Shown in pieces: positions 39,238 to 47,335 of a stretch of DNA of 64,000 nt (the first letter of the stretch is position 1; each line of letters starts with the position of its first letter). The translations under genes were made by a program, and so were the position numbers. This DNA is from Pontibacterium granulatum (GTDB lineage: Bacteria > Pseudomonadota > Gammaproteobacteria > Pseudomonadales > Balneatricaceae): assembly GCF_029961155.1 (NCBI RefSeq), contig NZ_JASBRH010000004.1:234836-298835 (forward strand), given 5' to 3'. Under the pieces are notes generated by a model. It saw only the letters and a list, made by a program, of their open reading frames with translations. It was not told the DNA's origin and searched no databases.

Positions 39238-41885
39238 TGCTGAACCGTTTCAAAGATATAACCATCCGCCAGCGGGTACTGATTGTCAGTCTGCTGCCGC
39301 TGCTGCTGATTACACTTCTGCTGGGCAGTTACTTTATCCACAACCAGCTGGAGGATGCGGAAACCGCCCTACGCGAGCGGGGCGAGAGTATGTCGCACCT
39401 GATGGCCGCAGCCGCCGAGTTTGGCCTGATCACCGACGACAAGGAGATGCTTGCCAGCCTGATCCGCCACCCGAACCAGGATATCGATGTCGCCGATATC
39501 GTGTTCCTCAACAGCGATTTCGACGTGGTATTGCGTGCAGACCAGTACGGCTCCAATATCCGCCGTGACCAGAGCTACCCATGGATCACTGACAGATACA
39601 TCTACTTTCTTCAGCCCGTGATGGCGACCGGTATCGACGTACTCGACTCCCCGGAGTTCAGCGACACCGAAACGGGCGGCAACCGACCGACCCAGGTGGG
39701 TTGGGTGGCCGTGGTCATGTCCCGTGTCCATACCCAGCATCGTCAGCAGGAGATCATCCTCAAGGGGATCACCATCGCTTTGGCAGGGCTGTTGGTAACC
39801 CTCTACTTAGCGATGCGTTTCGGCCGCCGTATCACCACCCCGCTACTGAAGATCACCGATGTGGTTGAGCAACTGGAGCGAGGCCACCTTAATGTCCGTG
39901 TACAGCACCAAACCACCGGCGAGCTGATGACCCTGTCACGGGGTATAAACAGACTGGCACAGCGCGTACAGGAGTCCAACCAGACCCTGGAAAGCCAGGT
40001 GGACAAAGCCACCAACCGGTTGCGTAAAACGCTGGTGCATATGGAACGCCAGAACCTGGCCCTCAACGCCGCACGTAAAAAAGCCGACGGCGCCAACCGC
40101 ACCAAGGACGACTTCCTGGCGCGAATGAGTCACGAGCTGCGCACACCGCTGACCTCGGTACTGGGTTTCTCCCGTCTGCTGGACGAGACCAACCTGCGTC
40201 CCGAGCAGAAGGAATACACACGCATCATCAACCAGACTTCCTCTCTGCTGCTATCGATCATCGACGACATCCTGGACTTCTCCAAACTGCAATCCAACGC
40301 CATCAAGCTTGAGAAACTGCCGCTGAATGTTGATTCCCTGGTGAGCGATATCATCGAGATGCAGGCGCCGGCTGCACACAGTAAAGGCCTGGAACTGATC
40401 CCGCTGCTCGCCACCGATATTCCGGAAGAGCTGCACGGCGACCCGATGCGTATCCGCCAGATTCTCACTAACCTGGTGAGCAACGCCATCAAGTTTACCG
40501 AACACGGCCACGTGGTGATCCGTGTGTATCTGGAAAGCCAAACGGAAGATACCACCACCCTGATGTTTGAGGTGGAAGATACCGGGGTGGGTATTCCCAA
40601 GAACCGTATCCGCAATCTGTTCCAGGCGTTTACCCAGGCGGATAACTCCATCACCCGTAAGTTTGGTGGCTCCGGGCTAGGTCTGGTCATCGCCCGTCTG
40701 CTGTCAGAGTTGATGGGTGGCAGCATTGAACTGGAGAGTGAAGAGGATCAGGGCACGGTTGTACGTATTTATCTGCCGCTGTTCTGCCCTCAGCCACAGG
40801 CGCTGCCGCAGACTTACCACACCAATCAGGTCGTGATCTTCGACCAGCACCCGCTCAATCGCCGCAACCTGAAGAACCAGCTCAACCGTCTGGTGCCACG
40901 TCCGATCTCCGTCGCCTCCTGCGAAGAGATGCTGCGCCGTCAGGCCTCCGAAAAAGTAGGTGCCATCGTCTGGGGGTTAGAACCGAACGCCACCCGTTCC
41001 AGCGCCTTTGCCGAAGAGCTGCGTATGGTCTGCACCCAGTATCAGGGCCCGCTAATCCTGCTAGCGTGTGAGCCACCGGAACTGGCGCTGCCGGAAAACA
41101 TCATTGTCCTGCGCAAGCCAGCCCGCACCAGCAACCTGCTGGGCGCCTTGCTACCGGACCAGTTCTCGGCACCGCAAGACGAATACAGCGAGGCCCGGGT
41201 CGAGCTGCCGCTACATATCCTGGTGGCGGAAGACAACGACTTTAACCGCCTGCTGATCACCCGTATCCTGGAGCAAGCCGGTGCCAAAGTAGCGACCTGT
41301 ACCAACGGCGAAGACGCAATCCGCTGGGCGCAAAAAGAGAGCTTCGATCTGATCCTGATGGACGTACACATGCCAAAAGTGGACGGCATCCAGGCAACCG
41401 AAACGATACGGGAGCAGGACCGTCATACGCCGATTGTTGCCTTGACGGCCAACGTGATCGCCAGCGAACACCAACGCTTGCTGCACGCCGGTGCCAACAA
41501 GGTGCTGCTCAAACCGATCAATGACCAGGAAGTCAAAACCGCCATCAACGCCCTCACCCAGAAGGCACCGCTGGCCCAAACGCCAGTAGACGTCGAACCA
41601 GTCTCCAGCAGCCAGATGCTGGAGGATTACCAGATCAGTAAAGATCTGCTGCATTCGGAACTGCTCAAGCAGTTGGAAGGTTTACAAGCCGGGTTCGAAA
41701 ACCGGAGTCCAGAGCGCATGCGCCACCATTCCCATCAATTGCTGGGCCTGGCGGGGCTATATGAACTGCCGGAACTGGAAGTGGTCGGCATCGACCTGAA
41801 CCGTGCGATCAAGCAGGATGACATCCGGCAGACCTGGGACGCACTGTGGCGCCTGCAACGGATGATCGAACACAGTCAGTATTGA
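39237..41885 (+). CDS. BarA-like tripartite hybrid histidine kinase
   Basis: An 882-residue inner-membrane kinase: TM1 (about 15-35), periplasmic sensor (about 36-175), TM2 (about 178-198), HAMP (about 199-250), HisKA with His299 (ARMSHELRTPL), HATPase (about 410-525), a degenerate receiver-like domain (about 530-655, VVIFDQHPLNRRN without the usual phosphoacceptor), a full receiver with Asp709 (LMDVHMPK) and an HPt with His833 (SHQLLGLAGLY). This is the BarA/GacS order with an extra pseudo-receiver. AAGGAGG lies ten bases before ATG 39237 (seven before GTG 39234). No cognate response regulator is adjacent. It is encoded with a binding protein and a TonB receptor, unlike normal barA. Confidence 0.9.
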   Translation: MLNRFKDITIRQRVLIVSLLPLLLITLLLGSYFIHNQLEDAETALRERGESMSHLMAAAAEFGLITDDKEMLASLIRHPNQDIDVADIVFLNSDFDVVLRADQYGSNIRRDQSYPWITDRYIYFLQPVMATGIDVLDSPEFSDTETGGNRPTQVGWVAVVMSRVHTQHRQQEIILKGITIALAGLLVTLYLAMRFGRRITTPLLKITDVVEQLERGHLNVRVQHQTTGELMTLSRGINRLAQRVQESNQTLESQVDKATNRLRKTLVHMERQNLALNAARKKADGANRTKDDFLARMSHELRTPLTSVLGFSRLLDETNLRPEQKEYTRIINQTSSLLLSIIDDILDFSKLQSNAIKLEKLPLNVDSLVSDIIEMQAPAAHSKGLELIPLLATDIPEELHGDPMRIRQILTNLVSNAIKFTEHGHVVIRVYLESQTEDTTTLMFEVEDTGVGIPKNRIRNLFQAFTQADNSITRKFGGSGLGLVIARLLSELMGGSIELESEEDQGTVVRIYLPLFCPQPQALPQTYHTNQVVIFDQHPLNRRNLKNQLNRLVPRPISVASCEEMLRRQASEKVGAIVWGLEPNATRSSAFAEELRMVCTQYQGPLILLACEPPELALPENIIVLRKPARTSNLLGALLPDQFSAPQDEYSEARVELPLHILVAEDNDFNRLLITRILEQAGAKVATCTNGEDAIRWAQKESFDLILMDVHMPKVDGIQATETIREQDRHTPIVALTANVIASEHQRLLHAGANKVLLKPINDQEVKTAINALTQKAPLAQTPVDVEPVSSSQMLEDYQISKDLLHSELLKQLEGLQAGFENRSPERMRHHSHQLLGLAGLYELPELEVVGIDLNRAIKQDDIRQTWDALWRLQRMIEHSQY

Positions 41886-41902
41886 GCAAGTGGATAAGCG
41901 TG

Positions 41903-42271
41903 TTAGAAGTCGCGGTAAACGGGTTCCTTGGCGATCAGGATCGCCAGTTTCTCGGCAATCTTACCAATGCGCTCCCGCCCCTTGCGGTCGTAAATAATCA
42001 TGCCGGACGCAGCGGGCGCGTGATCCTCATCGCCCTCATCCACCCCCACACAAAGCTGGCGAATCTTCTCCAGCTCCGGATCGTGCAGAATCGGCATCCC
42101 CAGGAACAGCTGCCACCGTTCCGGTTGCGCGGTATCGCCAGCAACCCCTTGCAGTAACTCAAGGATGTCCTTACGTGACGGTCGATAGGTAGGAGAGCGG
42201 CCAAATACCAGTGCCACCGCAAGTCCGGTGACGATCAGCAGGGTTACCAGGAAGACCGCTATAAATTCCAT
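41903..42271 (-). CDS. single-TM protein of unknown function
   Basis: A 122-residue protein with an N-terminal TM helix (about 2-23) and a charged cytoplasmic or periplasmic part, containing RPSRKDILELLQGV, PILHDPELEKIRQLC and a C-terminal RIGKIAEKLAILI helix. No family recognised. Its start overlaps the stop of the DUF2489 gene (TGATG), so both are translated together, and it probably works with that protein. Confidence 0.6.
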   Translation of the reverse strand: MEFIAVFLVTLLIVTGLAVALVFGRSPTYRPSRKDILELLQGVAGDTAQPERWQLFLGMPILHDPELEKIRQLCVGVDEGDEDHAPAASGMIIYDRKGRERIGKIAEKLAILIAKEPVYRDF

Positions 42272-42756
42272 CAGTGAAAGTGTTTCTCAAACGGGTACTT
42301 GGAGAGCAATTCTGCCGCCTTCAGCAGCGCATCCTTGTTCTCCTGTTCAATACGCTTCATCTCTTGTGTATAGCGCCACTGGTCCTGTTTATCCAGCTCT
42401 TTCCACTTATCCAGATACGGGATGTGACGGGTTTGCTCGTAGACCGCGCTGATCACCGAAAAGTCCGGTTCCTGCTTCAATTGCGGAGCAAGATTATCGA
42501 GCAGTACGCTGATTCGGATGGTACCTTCCGTCAAGGTCATGCGCTCATCGTGAATCATCGCATTGGCGATCACATGGATACTCTCAATCAGGTAATCACG
42601 CTGCTCCTGCGCACGTGCCTCCAGCGCCCTCTGCTTCTCAGCCTGCTCCTCTTTCATCGACTTGATAGAGCTGTGTTGTTTCCAGATATACGCCAGCAAT
42701 CCTGCACATACCAGTACACCCACAACAATCAAACCATAGACCCACGACTCAGACAT
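42271..42756 (-). CDS. DUF2489-family membrane protein
   Basis: A 161-residue protein starting MSESWVYGLIVVGVLVCAGL: one TM helix (6-26), a coiled-coil-like stretch (about 28-55) and a helical domain with the DUF2489 pattern ESIHVIANAMIHDERMTLTEG and IRISVLLDNL. I use ATG 42756 with AGGAG six bases upstream. The function of DUF2489 is unknown. It is the last host gene before the prophage. Confidence 0.8.
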   Translation of the reverse strand: MSESWVYGLIVVGVLVCAGLLAYIWKQHSSIKSMKEEQAEKQRALEARAQEQRDYLIESIHVIANAMIHDERMTLTEGTIRISVLLDNLAPQLKQEPDFSVISAVYEQTRHIPYLDKWKELDKQDQWRYTQEMKRIEQENKDALLKAAELLSKYPFEKHFH

Positions 42757-42847
42757 TGTTTCTCCTAACAAGAGCTGATTAGATACCACACAAAAGAGAT
42801 GAAGCCGCTATACACGTTCTTACAAATGCACCTCGCGTGGGGCGATA

Positions 42848-42860
42848 TTATCCACGAACT
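42848..42860 (+). repeat. left direct repeat A (attL candidate)
   Basis: TTATCCACGAACT, identical to 55799-55811; extended to 20 bases there are two mismatches. It lies between the host DUF2489 gene and the first prophage gene. Confidence 0.5.
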
Positions 42861-42975
42861 AGCAAGAAGTTGCGCGGCTGATTTCATAACAACCGCACTT
42901 GGCGTAACTCGTTGATATAGAAGAATACGAATGCTGCCGCGATTGGATTACAACCCTATAGCACGGCAACTATGT

Positions 42976-42992
42976 GGAAAGAATTGGGAAAG
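42976..42992 (+). repeat. left direct repeat B (alternative attL or integrase site)
   Basis: GGAAAGAATTGGGAAAG, an exact 17-base copy of 55701-55717 inside the integrase gene's 3' end. An exact repeat of this length at both prophage ends is unlikely by chance. Confidence 0.45.
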
Positions 42993-43001
42993 CGAGCCGC
43001 A

Positions 43002-43733
43002 CTAACTCGCTGTAGCGGATAGTTTCAGCTCCTTGGGGCGAAAGGTTAGGGTCGCACCATAAAATCCTAACAACTCGGCATACCGTAGTTTCTTGTTCAA
43101 TCGCTTACAAAACCTATCGTGCTCGTCTCGGAACTGATCATACTGCCTAACCAGTTTTTCAAGTTCTGCTCGCTCACTCTCGTATTTGAACTCAACCGCT
43201 CGGTCTACAACTAGGCGATCACATTCCCTTAGGTAGTTTTCGATGTAACCTACAGATTCCTTCATCGAATAGTTCAACAGAAGGAAACGGTCATACGCAG
43301 GGGCATGGAGACTATCGTAAAACGACGATAAACCGTGCAACGACCGACTCGCACAGCTGTAGGATCGGGGACGATCACTCCCCCACTCCAATCTTTCAAC
43401 CTTGTCTACTAATTCCTTTACCACACGGGATTCAGCAAAGATTTCTTCGTAGTCAGCGATATTCTTTGATAGTAGGACTCTGTCTCTACGTTGGTGCCAT
43501 TTTTTACATAGCCATGCACCAAGCTTCGAATGGGACACCATCAAAATGAAGGAGAGCACCGACAACAGACCAATTATATAGACGATCCACTCTGCTTCAG
43601 GAATTTTCGCCCCTATCACAGCAACCAGTATTAATGCTGTTGTAACGAAAATATCAACCAGACTCTTCTTTGAGCTTGTGTCTGGCTTAGTGCGGTAATG
43701 AGATTCAAATTCTGACACTGTCCCTGTCTCCAA
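43002..43733 (-). CDS. prophage-edge membrane protein with two TM helices, unknown function
   Basis: A 243-residue protein: short N-terminal tail, two TM helices (about 28-44 and 49-67), then a long charged cytoplasmic helical region (about 80-230) with coiled-coil character. It is close to the left end of the prophage and transcribed towards it. The end of the gene carries an inverted repeat, AGCGAG-N9-CTCGCT (42991-43011). It is not a known inovirus structural protein. The layout, a membrane anchor plus a cytosolic helical part, is common in exclusion or abortive infection proteins, but there is no direct evidence for this. Confidence 0.6.
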   Translation of the reverse strand: METGTVSEFESHYRTKPDTSSKKSLVDIFVTTALILVAVIGAKIPEAEWIVYIIGLLSVLSFILMVSHSKLGAWLCKKWHQRRDRVLLSKNIADYEEIFAESRVVKELVDKVERLEWGSDRPRSYSCASRSLHGLSSFYDSLHAPAYDRFLLLNYSMKESVGYIENYLRECDRLVVDRAVEFKYESERAELEKLVRQYDQFRDEHDRFCKRLNKKLRYAELLGFYGATLTFRPKELKLSATAS

Positions 43734-43940
43734 TAACTTGAGAAACTATTTGTAAGGCGCAACTTTAGAAGCTAAACATCGACTACGCAAACACTCCTAA
43801 TATCTTTGCTGATCTAAGAATTTTTCCTAATTTTCTCCTCAAGCTGCCAGAAATCCACCATTTTCTTGCTAACAAAATAAGCACTGCTACTACTTCAAGT
43901 ACGCCTTTCCAAAAACTAGAAACTCTCACGGTCAACGAAA

Positions 43941-44420
43941 ATGGAACCAATAGAGATCCGAACCGAGAAAGTACACACCATCATAACTTTCAATGACGAT
44001 GGTGGTTTTACAGCTGAGTGTACCGATGAGGAAGGGAATACTCGTTCATACGGTAGCAGCAGGTCATACCAAAAATACAAAAAAAGCGGTGGCACATTGA
44101 TAGGCTGTCCCAGCTGTAATGGTCTGAGCCATTGTGAAGTGCTAAATGACTCCCACCTAAAGTCAGGCATTAATAGATTTAGGTCAAAAAGGAACCCTGC
44201 AAAAGAAGGTATTTCCTTCACAAAGTGTTTAAGAAGACTGAGACGCTGCAGAACCTGCTTCTATGAGTTTTATACAGTAGAAGTAACAGAAGACGACTTA
44301 GACGCGATCATAAAGAAAGCGAAATCAGTGCCTAAAGTTGTATACAACAGAGTAAGAAGTGATGCGGTGCTTGCGGCCCCAAACTCATTAGTAGCGCTAC
44401 CTACGAAAACAAAGCACTAA
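43941..44420 (+). CDS. zinc-ribbon protein with NrdR-like CxxC pattern
   Basis: A 159-residue protein on the strand opposite the phage operon. The N-terminal part (1-40) is beta-rich. Two Cys pairs, CPSC (about 53-56) and CRTC (about 97-100), are spaced by Arg/Lys-rich sequence, and the second is set in LRRLRRCRTCFYEFYTVEV. That resembles the zinc ribbon of NrdR (RRRREC..CGERFTTYE), a DNA-binding repressor. No ATP-cone follows, so it is not NrdR itself. It could be a phage regulator that borrows this ribbon. Confidence 0.55.
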   Translation: MEPIEIRTEKVHTIITFNDDGGFTAECTDEEGNTRSYGSSRSYQKYKKSGGTLIGCPSCNGLSHCEVLNDSHLKSGINRFRSKRNPAKEGISFTKCLRRLRRCRTCFYEFYTVEVTEDDLDAIIKKAKSVPKVVYNRVRSDAVLAAPNSLVALPTKTKH

Positions 44421-44440
44421 ATGAGCCCTGGGCCACAAAT

Positions 44441-45709
44441 TCAGCTAGCTAACTTTGATGCCAATCTGCGTTTTTTCAAACCTTGCTCGACAGCATCATA
44501 GAGGTCACCACGGCTGATCTTCCGCGCCTTACAATAGCCCATTAGATCGGCCCATATCCCTGACCGCTTAAGAAAGGCCCATGCTTTAGGAGCAGTAACC
44601 CCATTACGAGCAAACAGGCTAAGCATGTTGCCCAGGGCAAGACATACATTCTTCTCATTTCCAACGCCTGGTGTTTTGTAAGTGCGCCGATAATCGAAGC
44701 TTTCGGAAGGGGGTCGAAAGTCTGCGTCTGTAGTGAATAGCGTCCAGATCGGAGCGACATAGGATCGATTGTGATCAAGCCGGAAAGAGGAAAGTGCATA
44801 GCGCCACAGGCCGCCCAGGTGTTCATATATATCCTTGTACTGCTTCAGCTTCACGTTATTAGTTTCGGCAAACTGATTGACCACAGTGTGACTAAAACGG
44901 GCTTCTAAACGCCATACAGGACTGTCAGAGTCATAGACAGTGTTGAAGTCCTCATCGACAGCGGCATATCGACGCCATTGCTGTTCAAAGTAGTCAGCCT
45001 TATCGTGAACCAACATCTCTTTGGATTTGTTGTATACGGCAAACTGTAAGCTACTGGCCGATCCGAAACAGAAGCTTTGCCCTTTACCGTAAACAGCAGC
45101 CACACCCGTTCCATCTACCACTAGCTCCGTAAAACCGTTGTGATCAGAGACACGACGAGACCGGCAAACAAGCTGAGCATCCAAATCCGCTGGAGCTTCC
45201 CAACCCTGAACATCTAGAGCCAGATGTATTGCGACACCAGAGGGTTGGTATTCACCGTCAGATGACACCTGTTCTGCCAAGTCATCAAGCATGATCTGGA
45301 TTGAGTCAGGACAATGAGCAGATAACAGCTTAGGTGAGACTTCGATCTTGAAGTGAGTTGCGGAATTCTCGACCTTTGCGTAGTTAGATTTCACCAATAG
45401 AATCAATCCGAATTCAGCGTTTTGAAGCAGGAATTGGAAACCTGACTTCCCTCCCCTACGTAACAGCCATTCATGACCCGCAAAGAATACAAATGCTTCC
45501 CGACTGGCTGAATCTTCTAACGCCTCACCCCATTGTCCCAACAACTCTTCATTCGGTTGAAGCTTGTAGAGCTGCCGGAGCGTATCAACAGAAGAATATA
45601 GGAGCTGAACAGAACTCAAATCGTAAACAGCATTAGGACCAACGAAGATTGATCCTTTTTCGTTAGGTAAAAAATTCTCGTCTACACGTTCAAAATGTTG
45701 CTTGCCCAT
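44441..45709 (-). CDS. inovirus replication initiation protein (Rep, rolling-circle type)
   Basis: A 422-residue protein. The central region holds QFAVYNKSKEMLVHDKADYFEQQW and PVWRLEARFSHTVVNQF, the pattern seen in replication initiation factors of Pf1/RSS-type filamentous phages (Rep_trans-like). The catalytic Tyr cannot be fixed with certainty; Tyr in the VYNKSKE stretch is one candidate. It would nick the double-stranded phage DNA at the origin. It is the last gene of the minus-strand block, separated from zot by about 140 bases with a large hairpin, which probably includes its promoter and the origin. Confidence 0.72.
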   Translation of the reverse strand: MGKQHFERVDENFLPNEKGSIFVGPNAVYDLSSVQLLYSSVDTLRQLYKLQPNEELLGQWGEALEDSASREAFVFFAGHEWLLRRGGKSGFQFLLQNAEFGLILLVKSNYAKVENSATHFKIEVSPKLLSAHCPDSIQIMLDDLAEQVSSDGEYQPSGVAIHLALDVQGWEAPADLDAQLVCRSRRVSDHNGFTELVVDGTGVAAVYGKGQSFCFGSASSLQFAVYNKSKEMLVHDKADYFEQQWRRYAAVDEDFNTVYDSDSPVWRLEARFSHTVVNQFAETNNVKLKQYKDIYEHLGGLWRYALSSFRLDHNRSYVAPIWTLFTTDADFRPPSESFDYRRTYKTPGVGNEKNVCLALGNMLSLFARNGVTAPKAWAFLKRSGIWADLMGYCKARKISRGDLYDAVEQGLKKRRLASKLAS

Positions 45710-45801
45710 AAGATGGTCCCTTATGAAATGTTGTTGAGCTGTATGAGGTCGTTATTTAGTTACGTTGTAATTTCTTCTAACGTGCTACAGGGCCGTTCGC
45801 G

Positions 45802-45857
45802 GCGGCTGCAAATTTGTGGGCTCACGCGAGGCGTGAGGTGCTCAAATTTACAGCCGC
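45802..45857. repeat. large imperfect hairpin between zot and rep (packaging signal or origin candidate)
   Basis: Outer arms GCGGCTGCAAATTTG (45802-45816) and CAAATTTACAGCCGC (45843-45857) match at 14 of 15 positions. Inner arms CTCACGC (45821-45827) and GCGTGAG (45831-45837) close a three-base loop. A bulge separates the two stems. Filamentous phages use such hairpins in the intergenic region as packaging signals or in the replication origin. It overlaps the zot stop codon and could also end transcription. Confidence 0.6.
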
Positions 45858-47008
45858 TGTCCAGTGTGTCTGTTCGTCTGTCCGAATGGATCAATAGGCC
45901 ACTGGCGAACAATGTGCTCGACATCGCCTTTCACCAGGAGAACACCATAGGGCTTCACTATGACTTCCCATCCCAAGGCTTCTAGCTCGTATTCCCTGAA
46001 CAGCTCTTTCAGGTGCAAGGTGGTATCCAATGCCTGTATCTGGATGATGCGCCTTCCATCGTGAGTGACGGCCATGCCTGCAAGTCTCAGCCGGTACTTG
46101 GTGGCGATCTCATCCACGTAATCGATAGGCTCAACCGGCGCGGGTGGGAGCGGTGTAGCAGTAGGTTCAGGAGCGATCTTGATCTGTCCGGGTGCTACGT
46201 CATCCACCTGATTGAATTGCTTGTCTATGTCCTGGAAGGAGGTTTGAACGGTGGCAGGTTTGTTGCTGACGGCTTCTAAGGCTTCTTTATTGGATACGCC
46301 AGTTCCAGAGAAGATAGTAGTTGCCAGATACCACACGGCATAACCGGCAATACCCAACGTGGCCGGCACACCCAGGATAAGCTTTTTGCTCTTCAGGAGG
46401 TTAGTGCGGTCATCTTCGAAGGTGTCGAAATTACTGGTGCCGTCCGAGTGGCTTTTATACAGACCAAAGTACTTTTCTTCGTACGTCCGTGTTCCTGACT
46501 TTATCTTGACGAACTTGATGCCCTTGTCGGTACGCTTACCCTGGTAAGCGGTCCACGTGTACTTGTTCGGCCTGCCAACCATGTCTTGCGTCTGCATGAC
46601 GAACTTCTTAGCGCACCGGTTACGCCAGATGTTATGCACATCATTAATGTCCTGTCCCATGCCAATGATGTCCTGACCTTCGTGACGGTGCTCAGTAACA
46701 AACTTTGTCATTTCATCGCTGAGTGTCTGCCGTCCCTTCGGCCAGAAGTTCTGCATCTCATCGATGACAACTAACGCATCTTTACGAGCGTGCTTGTAGA
46801 TCTCGCGTACTTGTTCCCGCGTAATCTGGATGAGTAAGGTTTTGAGTTCATCCAACGGTACCGCGGTCACTTCAGCGAACTTGTCGTGATTCAGACCCTC
46901 TATGTACGCATCCACAGGGCGACCTTTCTTTAACTCTTCCGCGATGTAATAGACAGCCGCTTCATATGATTTACCTGCGCCTGGCAGGCCTTCCATAAAC
47001 ATGAACAT
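45848..47008 (-). CDS. zot: Zot-family assembly ATPase (pI of filamentous phage)
   Basis: A 386-residue protein of the Zonular occludens toxin family (PF05707). Walker A GLPGAGKS (7-14), Walker B ALVVIDE (78-84), one TM helix (about 209-231) and a C-terminal periplasmic tail (about 232-386) rich in Pro. It is the inner-membrane motor that drives filament extrusion (pI). The name Zot comes from Vibrio phage CTX; nothing here shows a toxin, and the C-terminal tail has no toxin peptide I can identify. It starts 15 bases after the pVI-like gene, with AAGGAGA before the ATG. Confidence 0.92.
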   Translation of the reverse strand: MFMFMEGLPGAGKSYEAAVYYIAEELKKGRPVDAYIEGLNHDKFAEVTAVPLDELKTLLIQITREQVREIYKHARKDALVVIDEMQNFWPKGRQTLSDEMTKFVTEHRHEGQDIIGMGQDINDVHNIWRNRCAKKFVMQTQDMVGRPNKYTWTAYQGKRTDKGIKFVKIKSGTRTYEEKYFGLYKSHSDGTSNFDTFEDDRTNLLKSKKLILGVPATLGIAGYAVWYLATTIFSGTGVSNKEALEAVSNKPATVQTSFQDIDKQFNQVDDVAPGQIKIAPEPTATPLPPAPVEPIDYVDEIATKYRLRLAGMAVTHDGRRIIQIQALDTTLHLKELFREYELEALGWEVIVKPYGVLLVKGDVEHIVRQWPIDPFGQTNRHTGQRL

Positions 47009-47023
47009 GGTTTATCTCCTTTA

Positions 47024-47323
47024 TTACCACTGGAACAGGGTGAACACTTTGCGAAGTAGTCGAGCGCTGACACCGGCACCATAGATGGCAAGTGCTTCAG
47101 GTATGCCGGTTTGATCCATCATCCAGAGCAGCGTGGGTGGGAAGCCACTGACCACGGTTTGAAGGCCGGTGGTGATGAAGTCAGGAACGGGGATCAGTTC
47201 GATCAGACCGGCGATCGCATCAAGCAGGCCTTTCAGGATCTTTACGGGCAGATCACCCAGGAACTCGGTCAGGTCTTTGAAGAGGGACTTGAGCCATTCG
47301 ATAACAGAATCTATTGCATCCAT
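47024..47323 (-). CDS. DUF2523-family minor coat protein (pVI-like)
   Basis: A 99-residue hydrophobic protein with several membrane-type helices (about 22-45, 50-68, 80-95) and the sequence IPVPDFITTGLQTVVSGFPPTLLWMMDQTGIPEAL, a clear DUF2523 pattern. In Pf-type phages this protein occupies the pVI place between pIII and pI and caps the filament. Order and spacing here are the same. Confidence 0.8.
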   Translation of the reverse strand: MDAIDSVIEWLKSLFKDLTEFLGDLPVKILKGLLDAIAGLIELIPVPDFITTGLQTVVSGFPPTLLWMMDQTGIPEALAIYGAGVSARLLRKVFTLFQW

Positions 47324-47335
47324 CTCTGCACCTCC

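Noticed and set aside
42841..42860. dif site and XerCD integration
   Set aside because: The end repeats do not resemble the 28-base dif consensus, and the prophage encodes a full integrase.
42790..43000. tRNA gene as prophage target
   Set aside because: No cloverleaf or TTCRA box found near either end.
45848..47008. Zot as an enterotoxin
   Set aside because: The Walker motifs and TM helix are those of the phage assembly ATPase; no toxin peptide recognised in the tail.
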